From: an uncultured Paracoccaceae bacterium
GTDB taxonomy: Bacteria > Pseudomonadota > Alphaproteobacteria > Rhodobacterales > Rhodobacteraceae
DNA: 64,000 nucleotides
Assembly (NCBI GenBank): GCA_947500775.1
Contig: CANMTD010000002.1
Location: 496,001 to 560,000, forward strand
Reading direction: 5' to 3'
Shown here piece by piece: positions 1-9,289 of the stretch (position 1 is the stretch's first letter; every line of letters begins with the position of its first letter). The notes below the pieces were generated by a model. The model saw only the letters and a list, made by a program, of their open reading frames with translations. It was not told where the DNA came from and did not search any database. The translations under genes and the position numbers were made by a program.

Positions 1-1078
1 TTTCCTTGCTGGTTTTCGGTGCCACGGGCAGCGAGATGCGAAAAACGGTGCGCCCGGGCACCGTTTCCACCGCAACCCAACCGTCGTGGTCCGAGATAAT
101 TTTGGACACAAGCGCCAGCCCCAGCCCCGTGCCGTTTTCCCGACCCGACACAAACGGATCAAAGATGTTGTTTGCAATCCCTGCCGGTATGCCGGGACCG
201 TCGTCGATGATTTCCACCTGCAACGGTACAGCCTGCCCCGATCCGTCGTCCTGCCGCACCCGCAGCGCCAGATCGAAATAGGTTCTAATACGGATCGTCC
301 CACCGCCCTTGCTGGACGCTTCGGCCGCGTTTTTCAGCAGGTTCAGAAACACCTGCAGCAACTGATCGCCATCGGCCAATGTCGGCGGCAGTGAGGGGTC
401 GTAATCCTCGATCACCTCCATATGGGCGGCAAAGCCCACCAGCGCCGATTTGCGCGCGCGGTCCAGCAGGTCGTGAATATTGACCGCCTTGCGCACCGGC
501 GGGCGCAGATTGCCGAATTGTTCGACCTGTTCCAGCAGCTTCACGATGCGGCGGCTTTCCTCGACAATCAGGTCGGTCAGTTCCAGATCGTCCTGCGTCA
601 GATTCATCGACAGCAATTGCGCCGCCCCGGTGATGCCGGCCAGCGGGTTCTTGATTTCATGGGCCAGCATTTCGGCCATGCCGATCACCGATTTGACCGC
701 TGTCTTGTTGGAATGCCCCCGCCCCAGCCGGCTGGCGATTTCACGCGGAGAGATCAGCAACAGCACCTTTTGCGGCGCATCGCTCATCGGGGCGATCTGG
801 ATATTGCATTGCTGCGGCGGTTTCTTGCCCGCGCAGACGTCAACGTCATTGATGAACAGCTCGGCGTGATTGCTGCGCACGCGGGTAAACGCCTCTTCCA
901 GCATCGCGTCCACCGCCAGCTTGTCCCAGACCGGCGCGCCGCGCAATCCGCGGATCGAGGTGTTGGTGAACAGCTCGGCTGCCGGGTTGATCTCTTCGAT
1001 CCGGTCCTCGGCGTCCAGAATGAACGCCGGGATCGGCAGCGAGGACCAGACCCGCTCGGTGCCATATCCGTTTTTCAT
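1..1078 (-). CDS. ntrB: Nitrogen regulation sensor histidine kinase NtrB (GlnL), C-terminus cut by window edge
   Basis: The frame reads from an ATG at 1078 to the left edge without a stop (359 codons visible). Residues about 10-110 look like a PAS sensor domain. The H-box ([14 protein letters not shown]) carries the likely phospho-His at residue 140. The N-box ([11 protein letters not shown]) has its Asn at 250, and the G1 (DDGPGIP, about 293) and G2 (GTGLGL, about 317) ATP-binding motifs follow. In this family the kinase phosphorylates or dephosphorylates NtrC under control of a PII protein, setting the nitrogen-limitation response. The start overlaps the dusB stop as ATGA, which indicates translational coupling. 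ntrC is expected just beyond the left edge but cannot be seen. Only a few C-terminal residues appear to be missing. Confidence 0.93.
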   Translation of the reverse strand, partial: MKNGYGTERVWSSLPIPAFILDAEDRIEEINPAAELFTNTSIRGLRGAPVWDKLAVDAMLEEAFTRVRSNHAELFINDVDVCAGKKPPQQCNIQIAPMSDAPQKVLLLISPREIASRLGRGHSNKTAVKSVIGMAEMLAHEIKNPLAGITGAAQLLSMNLTQDDLELTDLIVEESRRIVKLLEQVEQFGNLRPPVRKAVNIHDLLDRARKSALVGFAAHMEVIEDYDPSLPPTLADGDQLLQVFLNLLKNAAEASSKGGGTIRIRTYFDLALRVRQDDGSGQAVPLQVEIIDDGPGIPAGIANNIFDPFVSGRENGTGLGLALVSKIISDHDGWVAVETVPGRTVFRISLPVAPKTSKE

Positions 1079-2058
1079 GCGGCTGCCCGCCTTGCTGTAT
1101 CAAAGGCCGAAGGCAACAGCGCCAACACCCGGTCGGCGTTGCCTTCGGTCAGAATGGCGCGGCGCAGGTCGGGCGGCGTCAGGGCGTCGTCCATGTACCA
1201 GCCCAGATGTTTGCGCGCGACCCGCCCGCCCAGATCGGGCCCGTAAAACGACAGCATCGCCTGATAATGCTGCGCCACCAGTTCGGTCAGCGCGGGACCT
1301 TTCGGGATGTCCGGGGCCGCCGCGCCAAAAAGCTTGTGGGCGATCTGGGCCAGAACCCAGGGCCGCCCCTGCGCGCCCCGCCCCACCATCACGCCATCGG
1401 CGCCCGACTGGCGCAGGGCCTGATCTGCGGTTTGCGCATCCACGATATCGCCATTGGCAATCACCGGCACGCTGACCGCCTGTTTGACCGCGCGGATCGC
1501 GGACCAATCGGCGTGTCCCTTGTAAAACTGACAGCGCGTGCGCCCGTGGATGGTGATCATCTGGACGCCCGCCGTTTCGGCCCGGCGCGCCAGTTCGGGC
1601 GCGTTCATCAGGTCGTCATCCCACCCCAGCCGGGTTTTCAGCGTGACCGGCACCGATACCGCGCCCACCACCGCCTTGATCAGCGATACCGCGTGATCCA
1701 GATCCTTCAACAGTGCCGATCCGGAATAGCCGTTCACCACCTTTTTCGCGGGACACCCCATGTTGATGTCGATCAGACGGGCGCCATTGGCCTCAATCAT
1801 CCGGGCGGCTTCGGCCATCCAATGCGCTTCGCGCCCGGCCAGCTGCACCGCGGTCCGGGCCTGACCGAATCCCAGTTCGGCCCGTTCGCGCACGCCGGGT
1901 TTGGCCTGCACCATTTCCTGGCTGGCCACCATTTCCGACACCACCAACCCCGCGCCGAAACCGGCCACCAGCGACCGGAACGGAAGATCGGTTATCCCGG
2001 CCAGGGGGGCCAGTAACACCGGGGGGCTCAGGGGCATATCTGCCACTTGAAAGGTCAA
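1075..2058 (-). CDS. dusB: tRNA-dihydrouridine synthase DusB (NifR3)
   Basis: The 327-residue protein is a flavin-dependent enzyme that reduces specific uridines in the tRNA D-loop to dihydrouridine. It has the expected TIM-barrel opening ([14 protein letters not shown]) with FMN-binding residues, and the catalytic cysteine lies in NMGCPAKKV (Cys102). The later motifs ITIHGRTR and VIANGDI are also present. Its length is typical of DusB. It is the first gene of a minus-strand unit running into ntrB, the nifR3-ntrB-ntrC order known in Rhodobacter. Its promoter should lie in the 188-bp gap before ispDF, which is divergently transcribed. ATG at 2058 is the start used here; a second ATG at 2037 ([12 protein letters not shown]) is also possible. 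Confidence 0.95.
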   Translation of the reverse strand: MTFQVADMPLSPPVLLAPLAGITDLPFRSLVAGFGAGLVVSEMVASQEMVQAKPGVRERAELGFGQARTAVQLAGREAHWMAEAARMIEANGARLIDINMGCPAKKVVNGYSGSALLKDLDHAVSLIKAVVGAVSVPVTLKTRLGWDDDLMNAPELARRAETAGVQMITIHGRTRCQFYKGHADWSAIRAVKQAVSVPVIANGDIVDAQTADQALRQSGADGVMVGRGAQGRPWVLAQIAHKLFGAAAPDIPKGPALTELVAQHYQAMLSFYGPDLGGRVARKHLGWYMDDALTPPDLRRAILTEGNADRVLALLPSAFDTARRAAA

Positions 2059-2246
2059 ACGATTAATCCTTAGGCACTTACAACTCTCAGCTAATCGTCG
2101 CTTTGCAAAATTGCAATTCAGCTAGGCCTAAGTTTACCCGGCAAAACCGCCAATGCACAATTATTAGGCAATAGAGCCCAATAAACTCGACCATTGCCCC
2201 CCGCGCTGGCAATCCGTACATCAGTTGAGGGCAAACAGGGGTCAAG
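2059..2246. promoter_or_regulatory. Divergent intergenic region between dusB and ispDF
   Basis: This 188-bp gap is visibly richer in A and T than the flanking genes and separates two divergent units, so promoters for both the dusB-ntrB and the ispDF-pgpA-pncC units should lie here. I could not assign convincing -35 and -10 boxes or a regulator site. No coding frame is supported. Confidence 0.4.
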
Positions 2247-3386
2247 ATGCAGACAAGCGCGATCATCGTTGCCGCCGGGCGCGGCACCCGTCTGGGCGGG
2301 GATATACCCAAGCAATTCCAGATGTTGCAGGGGCGCCCGGTGCTGGCCCACACGGTTTCGGCGTTTCAACGACATCCGCGCGTATCGCAGGTCATTGTCG
2401 TGGCGCACCCGGATGATTCCGATTTGCTGGCCGCCTGTCTGGGCAGCGGCGACGCAACAATTGTGCACGGCGGCGCCACACGGGACCTGTCGGTGCAGGC
2501 CGGATTGGCCGCCCTCCCCGAAGACACCGGTCACGTGCTGATCCACGATGCCGCGCGCCCGCTGGTTTCGGCCCGGATCATCGACGATGTGCTGGATGCG
2601 CTGGCGGGTCATCCGGGGGCCGCACCCGCGCTGGCGGTCACCGATGCGCTGTGGCGGGGCGACGGGGGCAAGGTCGTGGCCCCCCACCCCCGCGACGGGC
2701 TGTTTCGCGCGCAGACCCCGCAGGGGTTCCACCTTGACGCCATCCGCGCCGCCCACGCCGCCCATCCCGGCGGGGCCGCCGACGATGTCGAGGTGGCGCT
2801 GGCGCATGGGCTTGACGTGGCCATTGTCCGGGGCGATGAGGATAATCTGAAACTGACCTTTCCCGGCGATTTTACCCGCGCCGAACGGTTGTTACGGGGG
2901 AACACCATGGATATCCGCACCGGCAACGGGTTTGACGTACATCGGTTCGGCCCCGGCGATCACGTCACCCTATGTGGCATCGCCATCCCGCATGGGCGCG
3001 GGTTACAGGGGCATTCGGACGCCGACGTCGGGATGCACGCCCTGACCGATGCGATCTATGGCGCGCTGGCGCAGGGTGACATCGGGCAGCATTTCCCGCC
3101 CTCCGATCCGCAGTGGAAAGGTGCCGCCAGCCATATCTTTCTGACCCATGCCGCCGGGCTGGCCCGCGATATGGGGTTCACCCTGACCCACGCGGATGTC
3201 ACGCTGATCTGCGAAGAGCCCAAGATCGGCCCACATGCCGCTGAAATGAAAGGCGAACTGGCCCGGATCATGGGGATCGACGCCACCAGGGTCAGCGTCA
3301 AGGCCACCACATCCGAGCGCCTGGGCTTTGCCGGACGCAAGGAAGGCATCGCCGCCATCGCAACAGCCACATTGGTGCAGACATGA
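2247..3386 (+). CDS. ispDF: Bifunctional IspD/IspF enzyme of the MEP isoprenoid pathway
   Basis: One 379-residue chain joins two MEP-pathway enzymes. Residues 1-220 are IspD, which makes CDP-methylerythritol from MEP and CTP; the glycine-rich CTP site ([16 protein letters not shown]) is at 9-24. Residues about 221-379 are IspF, which forms the cyclic diphosphate; its metal ligands appear as FDVHRF (Asp230, His232) and DVGMHALTD (His264). This fusion is well known in alphaproteobacteria. The domain junction holds a Met (221) that could mark the ancestral IspF start. It is the first gene of a coupled set: its stop overlaps the pgpA start as ATGA. Confidence 0.96.
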   Translation: MQTSAIIVAAGRGTRLGGDIPKQFQMLQGRPVLAHTVSAFQRHPRVSQVIVVAHPDDSDLLAACLGSGDATIVHGGATRDLSVQAGLAALPEDTGHVLIHDAARPLVSARIIDDVLDALAGHPGAAPALAVTDALWRGDGGKVVAPHPRDGLFRAQTPQGFHLDAIRAAHAAHPGGAADDVEVALAHGLDVAIVRGDEDNLKLTFPGDFTRAERLLRGNTMDIRTGNGFDVHRFGPGDHVTLCGIAIPHGRGLQGHSDADVGMHALTDAIYGALAQGDIGQHFPPSDPQWKGAASHIFLTHAAGLARDMGFTLTHADVTLICEEPKIGPHAAEMKGELARIMGIDATRVSVKATTSERLGFAGRKEGIAAIATATLVQT

Positions 3387-3874
3387 CCCGTATGATCACG
3401 ATCTTCTTTGGCGCCGGGCTGCTGAAACCCGCGCCGGGCACATGGGGCACATTGGCCGCCCTGCCCGTTTTCTATCTGCTTTATATCCTGGGCGGCGTTG
3501 CCCTGACCACTATCGCCACCGTTCTGGCCTTTGCGCTGGGCTGGTGGGCCACGGGGGTTGAGGTGCGGGGCAAGGCGGACCCCGACCCCTCGGAAATCGT
3601 GATTGATGAGGTCGCGGGCGTCTGGATCGCCCTGCTGCCGGTCGCGGCGGGGGCCGCGCATACCGGCGCCGACATACTGGCGCTTTACCCCGGCTGGATC
3701 GTGGCCTTTCTGGGGTTCCGCCTGTTCGACATCTGGAAACCCGGCCCCGTCGGTTGGGCCGACCGGCTGCACAGCCCGCTGGGGGTGATGCTGGACGATG
3801 TCATCGCTGGCCTGATGGCCGCCGTTCTGGTGGTGGTGATGGCCGCGATTTCGCATGGGATGATGGGGGCATGA
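3383..3874 (+). CDS. pgpA: Phosphatidylglycerophosphatase A
   Basis: The 163-residue inner membrane enzyme removes the phosphate of phosphatidylglycerophosphate to give phosphatidylglycerol. Family signs are [13 protein letters not shown] near the N-terminus, the acidic [13 protein letters not shown] motif in the middle and [16 protein letters not shown] near the C-terminus, with several hydrophobic segments between. The start ATG overlaps the ispDF stop and its own stop overlaps the next start, both as ATGA, so the three genes are probably translated together. Confidence 0.92.
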   Translation: MTRMITIFFGAGLLKPAPGTWGTLAALPVFYLLYILGGVALTTIATVLAFALGWWATGVEVRGKADPDPSEIVIDEVAGVWIALLPVAAGAAHTGADILALYPGWIVAFLGFRLFDIWKPGPVGWADRLHSPLGVMLDDVIAGLMAAVLVVVMAAISHGMMGA

Positions 3875-4344
3875 GCCGCGCCGACGACCTGCTGAGCGCC
3901 GCCCGCGCGGCCGGGGCGATGCTGGCCACCGCCGAAAGCTGTACCGGCGGGCTGATCGCAGGCGCGATCACCGAGGTGCCGGGATCGTCCGACATTTTCG
4001 ACCGCGGCTTCGTGACCTATTCCAACGCGGCCAAGCAACAGATGCTGGGCATTCAATCCCGGACCCTGGAAACCCACGGCGCGGTCTCGGAAGAAATCGC
4101 CGCCGAAATGGCCGACGGCGCCTTGGCGCGATCCGAGGCCGCACTGGCGGTGTCGGTCACCGGAATCGCCGGGCCCGGCGGGTCGGATCACAAACCCGAA
4201 GGCCGGGTCTGTTTCGGGCTGGCGCAACGCAACGGCCCCACACGAACCGAGACCGTCGAGTTTGGCGCGATTGGCCGGGCGAAGGTGCGTCAGGCCACCG
4301 TCGACCACGCGCTGGAGCTGTTGATTTCGGCGCTGGAGCGATAA
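3871..4344 (+). CDS. pncC: CinA C-terminal domain protein, nicotinamide-nucleotide amidohydrolase
   Basis: At 157 residues this is only the amidohydrolase half of CinA, as in stand-alone PncC proteins. The family hydrolyses NMN to nicotinate mononucleotide in NAD recycling. The active-site segment TAESCTGGLIAGAIT with its serine lies near the N-terminus, and SVTGIAGPGGS is the second signature. A longer frame reaches back to 3754, but the ATG at 3871, overlapping the pgpA stop as ATGA, is the natural start. It is the last gene of the ispDF unit. I saw no strong terminator in the AT-rich gap that follows. Confidence 0.9.
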   Translation: MSRADDLLSAARAAGAMLATAESCTGGLIAGAITEVPGSSDIFDRGFVTYSNAAKQQMLGIQSRTLETHGAVSEEIAAEMADGALARSEAALAVSVTGIAGPGGSDHKPEGRVCFGLAQRNGPTRTETVEFGAIGRAKVRQATVDHALELLISALER

Positions 4345-4514
4345 TTCAAAACATGCCGCTATTTTATGCAAATAGCCTTATTGCTGCATAATTTTCACCC
4401 ACTCAGCCAAATGCCTATGTTTTAACCGCACCAACGGGGCAATGCCTCTTTTCTTTGCGACCGTGGACCTTTTGATCCCGCAAAACCGCGCGAAACCAAA
4501 AGAGGGATGGGACC
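4345..4514 (+). promoter_or_regulatory. AT-rich upstream region of amtB
   Basis: The 170-bp gap ahead of amtB is AT-rich in its first half, unlike the flanking genes, and is where an NtrC- or RpoN-controlled promoter would be expected. I see a poor partial dyad around 4430-4445, which does not match the NtrC consensus well, and no clear sigma-54 GG/GC pair. A GAGGG Shine-Dalgarno sequence ends about 8 bases before the amtB ATG. Confidence 0.3.
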
Positions 4515-5693
4515 ATGAACGGGGCAGATACAGCCTGGATTATCGTTGCGACAGCATTGGTGCTGTTTATGACATTGCCGGGGCTTGCCCTGTTTTACGG
4601 CGGGCTGGTACGGGCCCGAAATGTGCTGAGCGTGTTCATGCACTGCTATGCCATCGCCTGTTTGATGAGCATCCTGTGGCTGGCCTTCGGCTATTCCATC
4701 GCCTTCGGCGAAGGCGACGCCCTGTGGGGCGGGTTGGGCAAGATGTTCCTGCTGGGCGTCACCGCCGACGACCTGACCGGCACCCTGCCCGAGGTTCTGT
4801 TCTTTGCCTTTCAGATGACCTTTGCGATCATCACGCCCGCGCTGATCGTCGGCGCCTATGTCGAACGCGTCGGCTTTGGCTTTGTGCTGCTGTTTTCGGG
4901 GCTGTGGATGCTGCTGTGCTATGCGCCGGTGGTGCATTGGGTCTGGGGCGGCGGGCTGCTGGCCGATGGCGGGCTGTTCGGCGACACCGGGGTCAAGGAT
5001 TTCGCTGGCGGCATCGTCGTGCATGAAACCGCCGGGATCGCCGCGCTGTTGATCGCGGTCTTTCTGGGACCGCGCCGCAACCGCACCACCCCGCCGCACA
5101 ACCCCGGCTATGTGATGATCGGCGCGGCCATGCTGTGGGTCGGCTGGTTCGGCTTCAACGGTGGGTCGCAACTGGCCGCCGATGGCGGGGCCGCGATGGC
5201 GCTGACCGTCACCCATATTTCGGCTGCAACCGCATCGCTGACATGGGCCCTGTGGGAAAAGATCAAATACGGCAAGGCCTCGCTTGTGGGCATCGTCACC
5301 GGCACGATTGCCGGGCTGGCCTCGATCACACCGGCCTCGGGCTTTGTCGGCCCGGTCGAGGCGCTGATCATCGGTGCAATCGCCGGGATCCTGTGTCAGG
5401 AAGCGGTCAATCTGGTGCGCAATGCGCTGAACATCGACGACACGCTGGATGTCTTTGCCGTGCACGGCGTGGGCGGCATTTTCGGCACCATCATGATCGC
5501 GGCCTTCGGCGCGGGCAGTTGGGCCGCACAGCTGGGCAGCCTTGCGATTGTCGGCGTCTTCACCCTGATCGTGACCGTGGTCCTGATCAAGCTGGTCGGT
5601 CTGGTCACACCCCTGCGGGTGGACGCCGAGGCCGAGATGAACGGGCTGGACCTGTCGGCCCATGGCGAACGTGCCTACGACATGAAATCATAG
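4515..5693 (+). CDS. amtB: Ammonium transporter, Amt/MEP family
   Basis: This 392-residue inner membrane protein is an ammonium channel with about 11 hydrophobic segments. Family marks include FYGGLVRARNVLSVFMH, FAFQMTFAIITPALIVGA, the pore region VHETAGIAALL, GWFGFNGGS, and the C-terminal DVFAVHGVGGIFGT with the conserved pore histidine. The usual PII gene glnK is not beside it: upstream is pncC and downstream, after a terminator, is an unrelated sulfotransferase. It is thus transcribed alone. There is no signal peptide with the Cys found in some enterobacterial AmtB proteins; the chain starts with MNGADTAWIIVATALVLF. Confidence 0.95.
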   Translation: MNGADTAWIIVATALVLFMTLPGLALFYGGLVRARNVLSVFMHCYAIACLMSILWLAFGYSIAFGEGDALWGGLGKMFLLGVTADDLTGTLPEVLFFAFQMTFAIITPALIVGAYVERVGFGFVLLFSGLWMLLCYAPVVHWVWGGGLLADGGLFGDTGVKDFAGGIVVHETAGIAALLIAVFLGPRRNRTTPPHNPGYVMIGAAMLWVGWFGFNGGSQLAADGGAAMALTVTHISAATASLTWALWEKIKYGKASLVGIVTGTIAGLASITPASGFVGPVEALIIGAIAGILCQEAVNLVRNALNIDDTLDVFAVHGVGGIFGTIMIAAFGAGSWAAQLGSLAIVGVFTLIVTVVLIKLVGLVTPLRVDAEAEMNGLDLSAHGERAYDMKS

Positions 5694-5718
5694 GTCTTTG
5701 GCCAGTCGACCCCAATCA

Positions 5719-5748
5719 GGGCGGGCCTTTGCAGGTCCGCCCTTTTTT
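5719..5748 (+). terminator. Rho-independent terminator after amtB
   Basis: A 9-bp stem (5719-5727 with 5734-5742, one G-U pair) with a 6-base loop is followed directly by six T residues. It lies 26 bases after the amtB stop and fits an intrinsic terminator on the plus strand. Confidence 0.85.
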
Positions 5749-5869
5749 ATGGGAAATGATCGGGCAGCCAAATGCCTGATGTCCGCCCAACGCGACCGTG
5801 GCGCTATGTGCCGCGATCGACTAAAAGCGGGCTGAACACATCGATTTTTTGCCCAAAGGGCGCCCGAAG

Positions 5870-6640
5870 ATGGCGAATTTCACGTCCTATGTTATTTGCA
5901 CCAGCCCACGAAGCGGCAGCACATTGCTGTGCAAGCTTCTGGCCGGGACCGGACAGTCCGGAAACCCATCATCTTTGTTTCACCGGCCTTCCTTGTCGGC
6001 TTGGCTGAAGGCTTACCAACTGTCCGACAGGCCGTTCGCTGACGAAGGTGAGGCTTTACACGCAGTCTTTCGCGCCGCGCGGGATCAGGGAACCGCAGGC
6101 ACAGGTATCTTCGGGCTTCGGCTTCAGCGGCACAGCTTCGCGTTCTTCACCGAAAAGCTTGCCCTTCTGCACCCGACGTTGACAGCAGATGGTGAACGGT
6201 TCCAAGCCGCCTTCGGAAAGACGCTGTTCATTCACCTGACACGCAGCAACAAGTTGGAACAGGCGATATCGCTGGTCAAAGCAAACCAGACCGGGCTTTG
6301 GCACATGCGGTCCGATGGCACCGAATTAGAGCGGCTGTCCGAACCAAAGGACCCGGTGTACGACGCCGATGAGATTGCCCGAAACCTGGCCCAGCTGACG
6401 GCATTCGATCTGGACTGGAACGCATGGTTCCAGACCGAAGGTATCGACCCCATGCAGGTGAGCTATGACGAACTGTCGGCTGATCCCAAAGCGGTCTTGT
6501 CCAGCATCCTTGACCGATTGGGGCTGGACCCGTCACTTGCGGATGGCATCACCCCGCCCGTGGCCAAATTGGCGGATGCGACCAATCGGGCATGGGCCAG
6601 GCGTTTCGTGACCGAGCCCCGTGTCATAGCGCCGCTGTAA
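5870..6640 (+). CDS. Stf0-type sulfotransferase
   Basis: The 256-residue protein resembles Stf0 sulfotransferases, which transfer sulfate from PAPS to a hydroxyl group (trehalose in the mycobacterial founder). The 5'-phosphosulfate-binding loop ICTSPRSGSTLLCKLLAGTG is at the N-terminus, and FIHLTRSNKLEQAISLVKA fits the 3'-phosphate-binding region. I chose ATG 5870 over an in-frame TTG at 5849 because translation then starts right before the first strand, with an AAAGGG Shine-Dalgarno about 9 bases upstream. It stands alone between the amtB terminator and a convergent gene. The acceptor is unknown; trehalose-type or lipid acceptors are possible. Confidence 0.8.
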   Translation: MANFTSYVICTSPRSGSTLLCKLLAGTGQSGNPSSLFHRPSLSAWLKAYQLSDRPFADEGEALHAVFRAARDQGTAGTGIFGLRLQRHSFAFFTEKLALLHPTLTADGERFQAAFGKTLFIHLTRSNKLEQAISLVKANQTGLWHMRSDGTELERLSEPKDPVYDADEIARNLAQLTAFDLDWNAWFQTEGIDPMQVSYDELSADPKAVLSSILDRLGLDPSLADGITPPVAKLADATNRAWARRFVTEPRVIAPL

Positions 6641-6669
6641 AACCCGGCGTTATCCGCACAGCGCCCTTT

Positions 6670-7962
6670 TCAACGGCAAATCGCGGCCCCAAGCGCGCCC
6701 GGCTCGGCATCCCCTTCGATCAAGCTCCACAGCCGATCGGCCTGCGCCTCTCCCAGCAAAGCCTCCCCTTTGGCCCGCAATTTCGCGCGCCGCACATCAA
6801 GCGGCATCGGCCTGTTCAGATCATGCGCCGCGCCCCTGCTGGACCCGTCCCGCAGCACCAGGGTCAACTGCGCCTGCGTTTCCGATAACGCCTCATCGGC
6901 CGTCACGCGCACCCGCTGGCGCAGGGCCCGAACTGCCGGGTCCTGGCAGACGGCATCGTCAAAACTGTCCAGCCGCGCGGTGTCATATCCCAAGAACCGC
7001 ATGGCCAGCACGGTGCCATAGCTGAACTTGGCGCCAAGACCGGTCATCGGCGCCAGCTGATTGCACACTGTCATCCAGCGCGGATGGGTCACGACATCGA
7101 TCTCAGCGATATCTTCGGCCGCAACATCCGACAGATCCATCGCCGCCTCCAACACCGCATGCAGCCCGTGGCAACAGGCATGAAACTTGTGGCTGATCTG
7201 CTCGAACTGCCAGATCTGGCCCAGCCCCTCCAACGCACTGATATCGGCCACGCCGTGATGGGTATCGCCAAACCCCAGCGGGCCGTCCAGCGCGCCGCGT
7301 TCGGGCTGGAACCCGCGCGCCACCAGCAACGCCGCCTCAACCCCGCTCGCCGCGGCAATGCCCGCATTATAAGGTTTGCCCATCGTGCCGAACTGCGCCT
7401 TCAACCCCGCCGCCCGGGTCGCCACCAGCCCCAGCGCATCCGCCACCCGGTCCGCCGAAAGCCCCAACACCCGCGCCGCCGCAGCCGCCGCGCCAAAGGC
7501 GCCCGCCGTGGCCGTCTGATGAAACCCCGCCTGATAATGCGCGCGCCCCAGCCAGACCCCCACCCGGACCGAGGTTTCGACCCCGATCAGACAGGCCTCC
7601 AGAAACGCCGCTCCGCTGACCTGCCGCTGTTCGCCAAGGGCAAGGGCCGCCGGGATCACCGCCACCGACGGATGACCGATATGGGCAAAATGCGTGTCAT
7701 CGTAATCCAGCGCATGGGACGCGGCCCCATTGACCAGCGCCGCCGCCCGCACCGGATAGGCGCCGCCGCCAAAAACATGCGCCTGCGCCGCGCCGCCCTC
7801 GTCGGCGATCATCTCTCGGGTGATCCGCGCCACCGGCTCATCCCGCCCGGCAATGCCGCAGGCCGCCCAGTCGAACAATGACAGGCGCATCATCTCCAGC
7901 GCCGCCGCGCCGGGCCGTGCCGCCACGACAAATTCCGCCAACCGATCCGTGAACTCAGCCAT
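6670..7962 (-). CDS. MmgE/PrpD family protein
   Basis: The 430-residue protein matches the MmgE/PrpD family (2-methylcitrate dehydratase, cis-aconitate decarboxylase and related enzymes). Visible marks are the N-terminal helical domain with LFDWAACGIAG, the stretch NGAASHALDYDDTHF near residue 80-95 and FGTMGKPYNAGIAAASGVEAALLA in the middle. An upstream TTG or similar start at 7998 is possible, but ATG 7962 has a GGAAAGG Shine-Dalgarno 6 bases away. No methylcitrate-cycle gene (prpB, prpC) is near, so methylcitrate as a substrate is doubtful; the true substrate cannot be told. It is convergent with the sulfotransferase gene. Confidence 0.85.
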   Translation of the reverse strand: MAEFTDRLAEFVVAARPGAAALEMMRLSLFDWAACGIAGRDEPVARITREMIADEGGAAQAHVFGGGAYPVRAAALVNGAASHALDYDDTHFAHIGHPSVAVIPAALALGEQRQVSGAAFLEACLIGVETSVRVGVWLGRAHYQAGFHQTATAGAFGAAAAAARVLGLSADRVADALGLVATRAAGLKAQFGTMGKPYNAGIAAASGVEAALLVARGFQPERGALDGPLGFGDTHHGVADISALEGLGQIWQFEQISHKFHACCHGLHAVLEAAMDLSDVAAEDIAEIDVVTHPRWMTVCNQLAPMTGLGAKFSYGTVLAMRFLGYDTARLDSFDDAVCQDPAVRALRQRVRVTADEALSETQAQLTLVLRDGSSRGAAHDLNRPMPLDVRRAKLRAKGEALLGEAQADRLWSLIEGDAEPGALGAAICR

Positions 7963-8021
7963 CCGACACCTTTCCGCTTCGGTTTCTTTTTGGCGCAAAT
8001 ACTCCCGCCGGAGGCGTTAGG

Positions 8022-8486
8022 TCATACCCCGCCCACGGCCCCGCCATACAGCTCTTTGGCACGTCCCTCGAACGCCCGCACAATCCGCTGCATCGCCTCG
8101 TTGAACACAACGCCAATCACACCCTGCAATATCCGGTTCTTGAATTCGAAATCCACAAAGAACGACACGTCGCAGCCGCCCTCGGGCCGATCGGTAAACG
8201 TCCAGTCCGATCGCATGTATTTGAACGGGCCGTCCAGATATTCGGTCTTGATCTGGCGCGCCTCGGGCAACAGGGTCACGCGGCTGCCGAACCGTTCGCG
8301 GAACACTTTGAACGAGATCACCAGATCCGCCTCCATCACCTCGCCGCCCTCGATCGGGCTGCGCGACCGGATTCGCGCGGCCGCCGTCCAGGGCAGGAAT
8401 TCGGGGTAGGATGCGACATCGGCGACCAGATCGTACATCTGGGCGGCGGAATAGGGCAACATTCGGGTCTCGGAATGGGTCGGCAT
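8022..8486 (-). CDS. COQ10/RatA-type START-domain protein
   Basis: The 154-residue protein belongs to the polyketide-cyclase/START family that includes mitochondrial Coq10 (ubiquinone binding) and E. coli RatA. Visible marks are [16 protein letters not shown] near residue 18, [16 protein letters not shown] and [19 protein letters not shown] near the C-terminus. In many Rhodobacterales this gene lies next to lipA; here lipA is about 3.5 kb away and unlinked. A role in ubiquinone handling is the likelier reading in an alphaproteobacterium, and the toxin label often attached to RatA is not supported by anything seen here. It is divergent from hpt. Confidence 0.82.
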   Translation of the reverse strand: MPTHSETRMLPYSAAQMYDLVADVASYPEFLPWTAAARIRSRSPIEGGEVMEADLVISFKVFRERFGSRVTLLPEARQIKTEYLDGPFKYMRSDWTFTDRPEGGCDVSFFVDFEFKNRILQGVIGVVFNEAMQRIVRAFEGRAKELYGGAVGGV

Positions 8487-8554
8487 GGGCCTGCATTCTT
8501 GTTATCAGTGGGGGGTCATGTCGACCACAGCGGCGGGAAAATCAAGGGGAGCCC

Positions 8555-9097
8555 ATGACCGAAAACAAATATGTCATCGACGAGATGATCTCGGCCAAGA
8601 CCATCGCAGCCCGGGTCGAGGCCCTGGCGCAAGAGATTCGCGGCCGTTTCAACGACACCGACAAGCTGATCGTGGTGGGGCTTTTGCGCGGGTCTTTTGT
8701 CTTCATCGCCGATCTGGTGCGCGAGCTTGATCTGCCGGTCGAGGTCGATTTCATCGAAACCTCATCCTATGGCGACACGATGGAAAGCTCGCGCGAAGTC
8801 CGTATTCTCAAGGACTTGCGCGGCGAAATTGAAGGCCGCGACGTGCTGGTGGTCGAAGATATCGTCGATACCGGCCACACGCTGAACCATGTGCTGCAGA
8901 TGCTGCAAAGCCGCCACCCCCGGCGGCTGGAGGTCTGCGCCCTGCTGGACAAACCGTCGCGGCGCGAGGTGGATATCAAGGCCACATGGACCGGATTCGA
9001 GATACCTGACGAATTTGTGGTCGGCTATGGGATTGACTATGCCCAACGGAACCGCAACTTGCCTTATATCGGCAAGGTGAGGTTCCCCACGGCATGA
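8555..9097 (+). CDS. hpt: Hypoxanthine phosphoribosyltransferase
   Basis: The 180-residue enzyme salvages hypoxanthine (and often guanine) to nucleotides using PRPP. The PRPP-binding motif is [14 protein letters not shown], and the early [21 protein letters not shown] and late [19 protein letters not shown] stretches are typical. The frame extends further upstream, but ATG 8555 has an AAGGGGA Shine-Dalgarno and gives the usual family length. Its stop overlaps the next small gene as ATGA, placing hpt at the head of a three-gene unit with a membrane protein and a cytochrome c. Confidence 0.93.
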   Translation: MTENKYVIDEMISAKTIAARVEALAQEIRGRFNDTDKLIVVGLLRGSFVFIADLVRELDLPVEVDFIETSSYGDTMESSREVRILKDLRGEIEGRDVLVVEDIVDTGHTLNHVLQMLQSRHPRRLEVCALLDKPSRREVDIKATWTGFEIPDEFVVGYGIDYAQRNRNLPYIGKVRFPTA

Positions 9098-9273
9098 ACC
9101 TGCGACATCTTTTGCGCATGTCGCGCTGGGCACGTAATCCGCCCAGTGAAAAGAAGGTCAAGCTGGTGATCGGGGTGATCGTCCTGTGCCTGATTCTGGT
9201 GGCGGTGGAGCGCCTGTTCGGCTGGCCCGCGTGGCTGACCCCGGACAGGGTCCCCAAGGGCCGGATCAATTGA
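9094..9273 (+). CDS. Small single-pass membrane protein
   Basis: This 59-residue frame starts within the hpt stop codon (ATGA overlap) and ends 16 bases before the cytochrome gene. It has a basic N-terminal part ([20 protein letters not shown]) and one clear hydrophobic segment from about residue 21 to 37, followed by a short tail with FGWPAWL. I do not recognise a family. The tight packing between hpt and the cytochrome gene and the clean transmembrane profile support a real gene. A link to the following cytochrome is possible but unproven. Confidence 0.7.
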   Translation: MNLRHLLRMSRWARNPPSEKKVKLVIGVIVLCLILVAVERLFGWPAWLTPDRVPKGRIN

Positions 9274-9289
9274 CAGGAGGCTATTTGGA

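Noticed and set aside
4345-4514. NtrC or sigma-54 site ahead of amtB
   Set aside because: The best dyad near 4430 matches the NtrC consensus poorly and no GG-N10-GC element with good flanks was found.
8022-8486. RatA-type toxin of a toxin-antitoxin pair
   Set aside because: No antitoxin (RatB-like) gene is adjacent and the family in alphaproteobacteria is better explained as COQ10-like.
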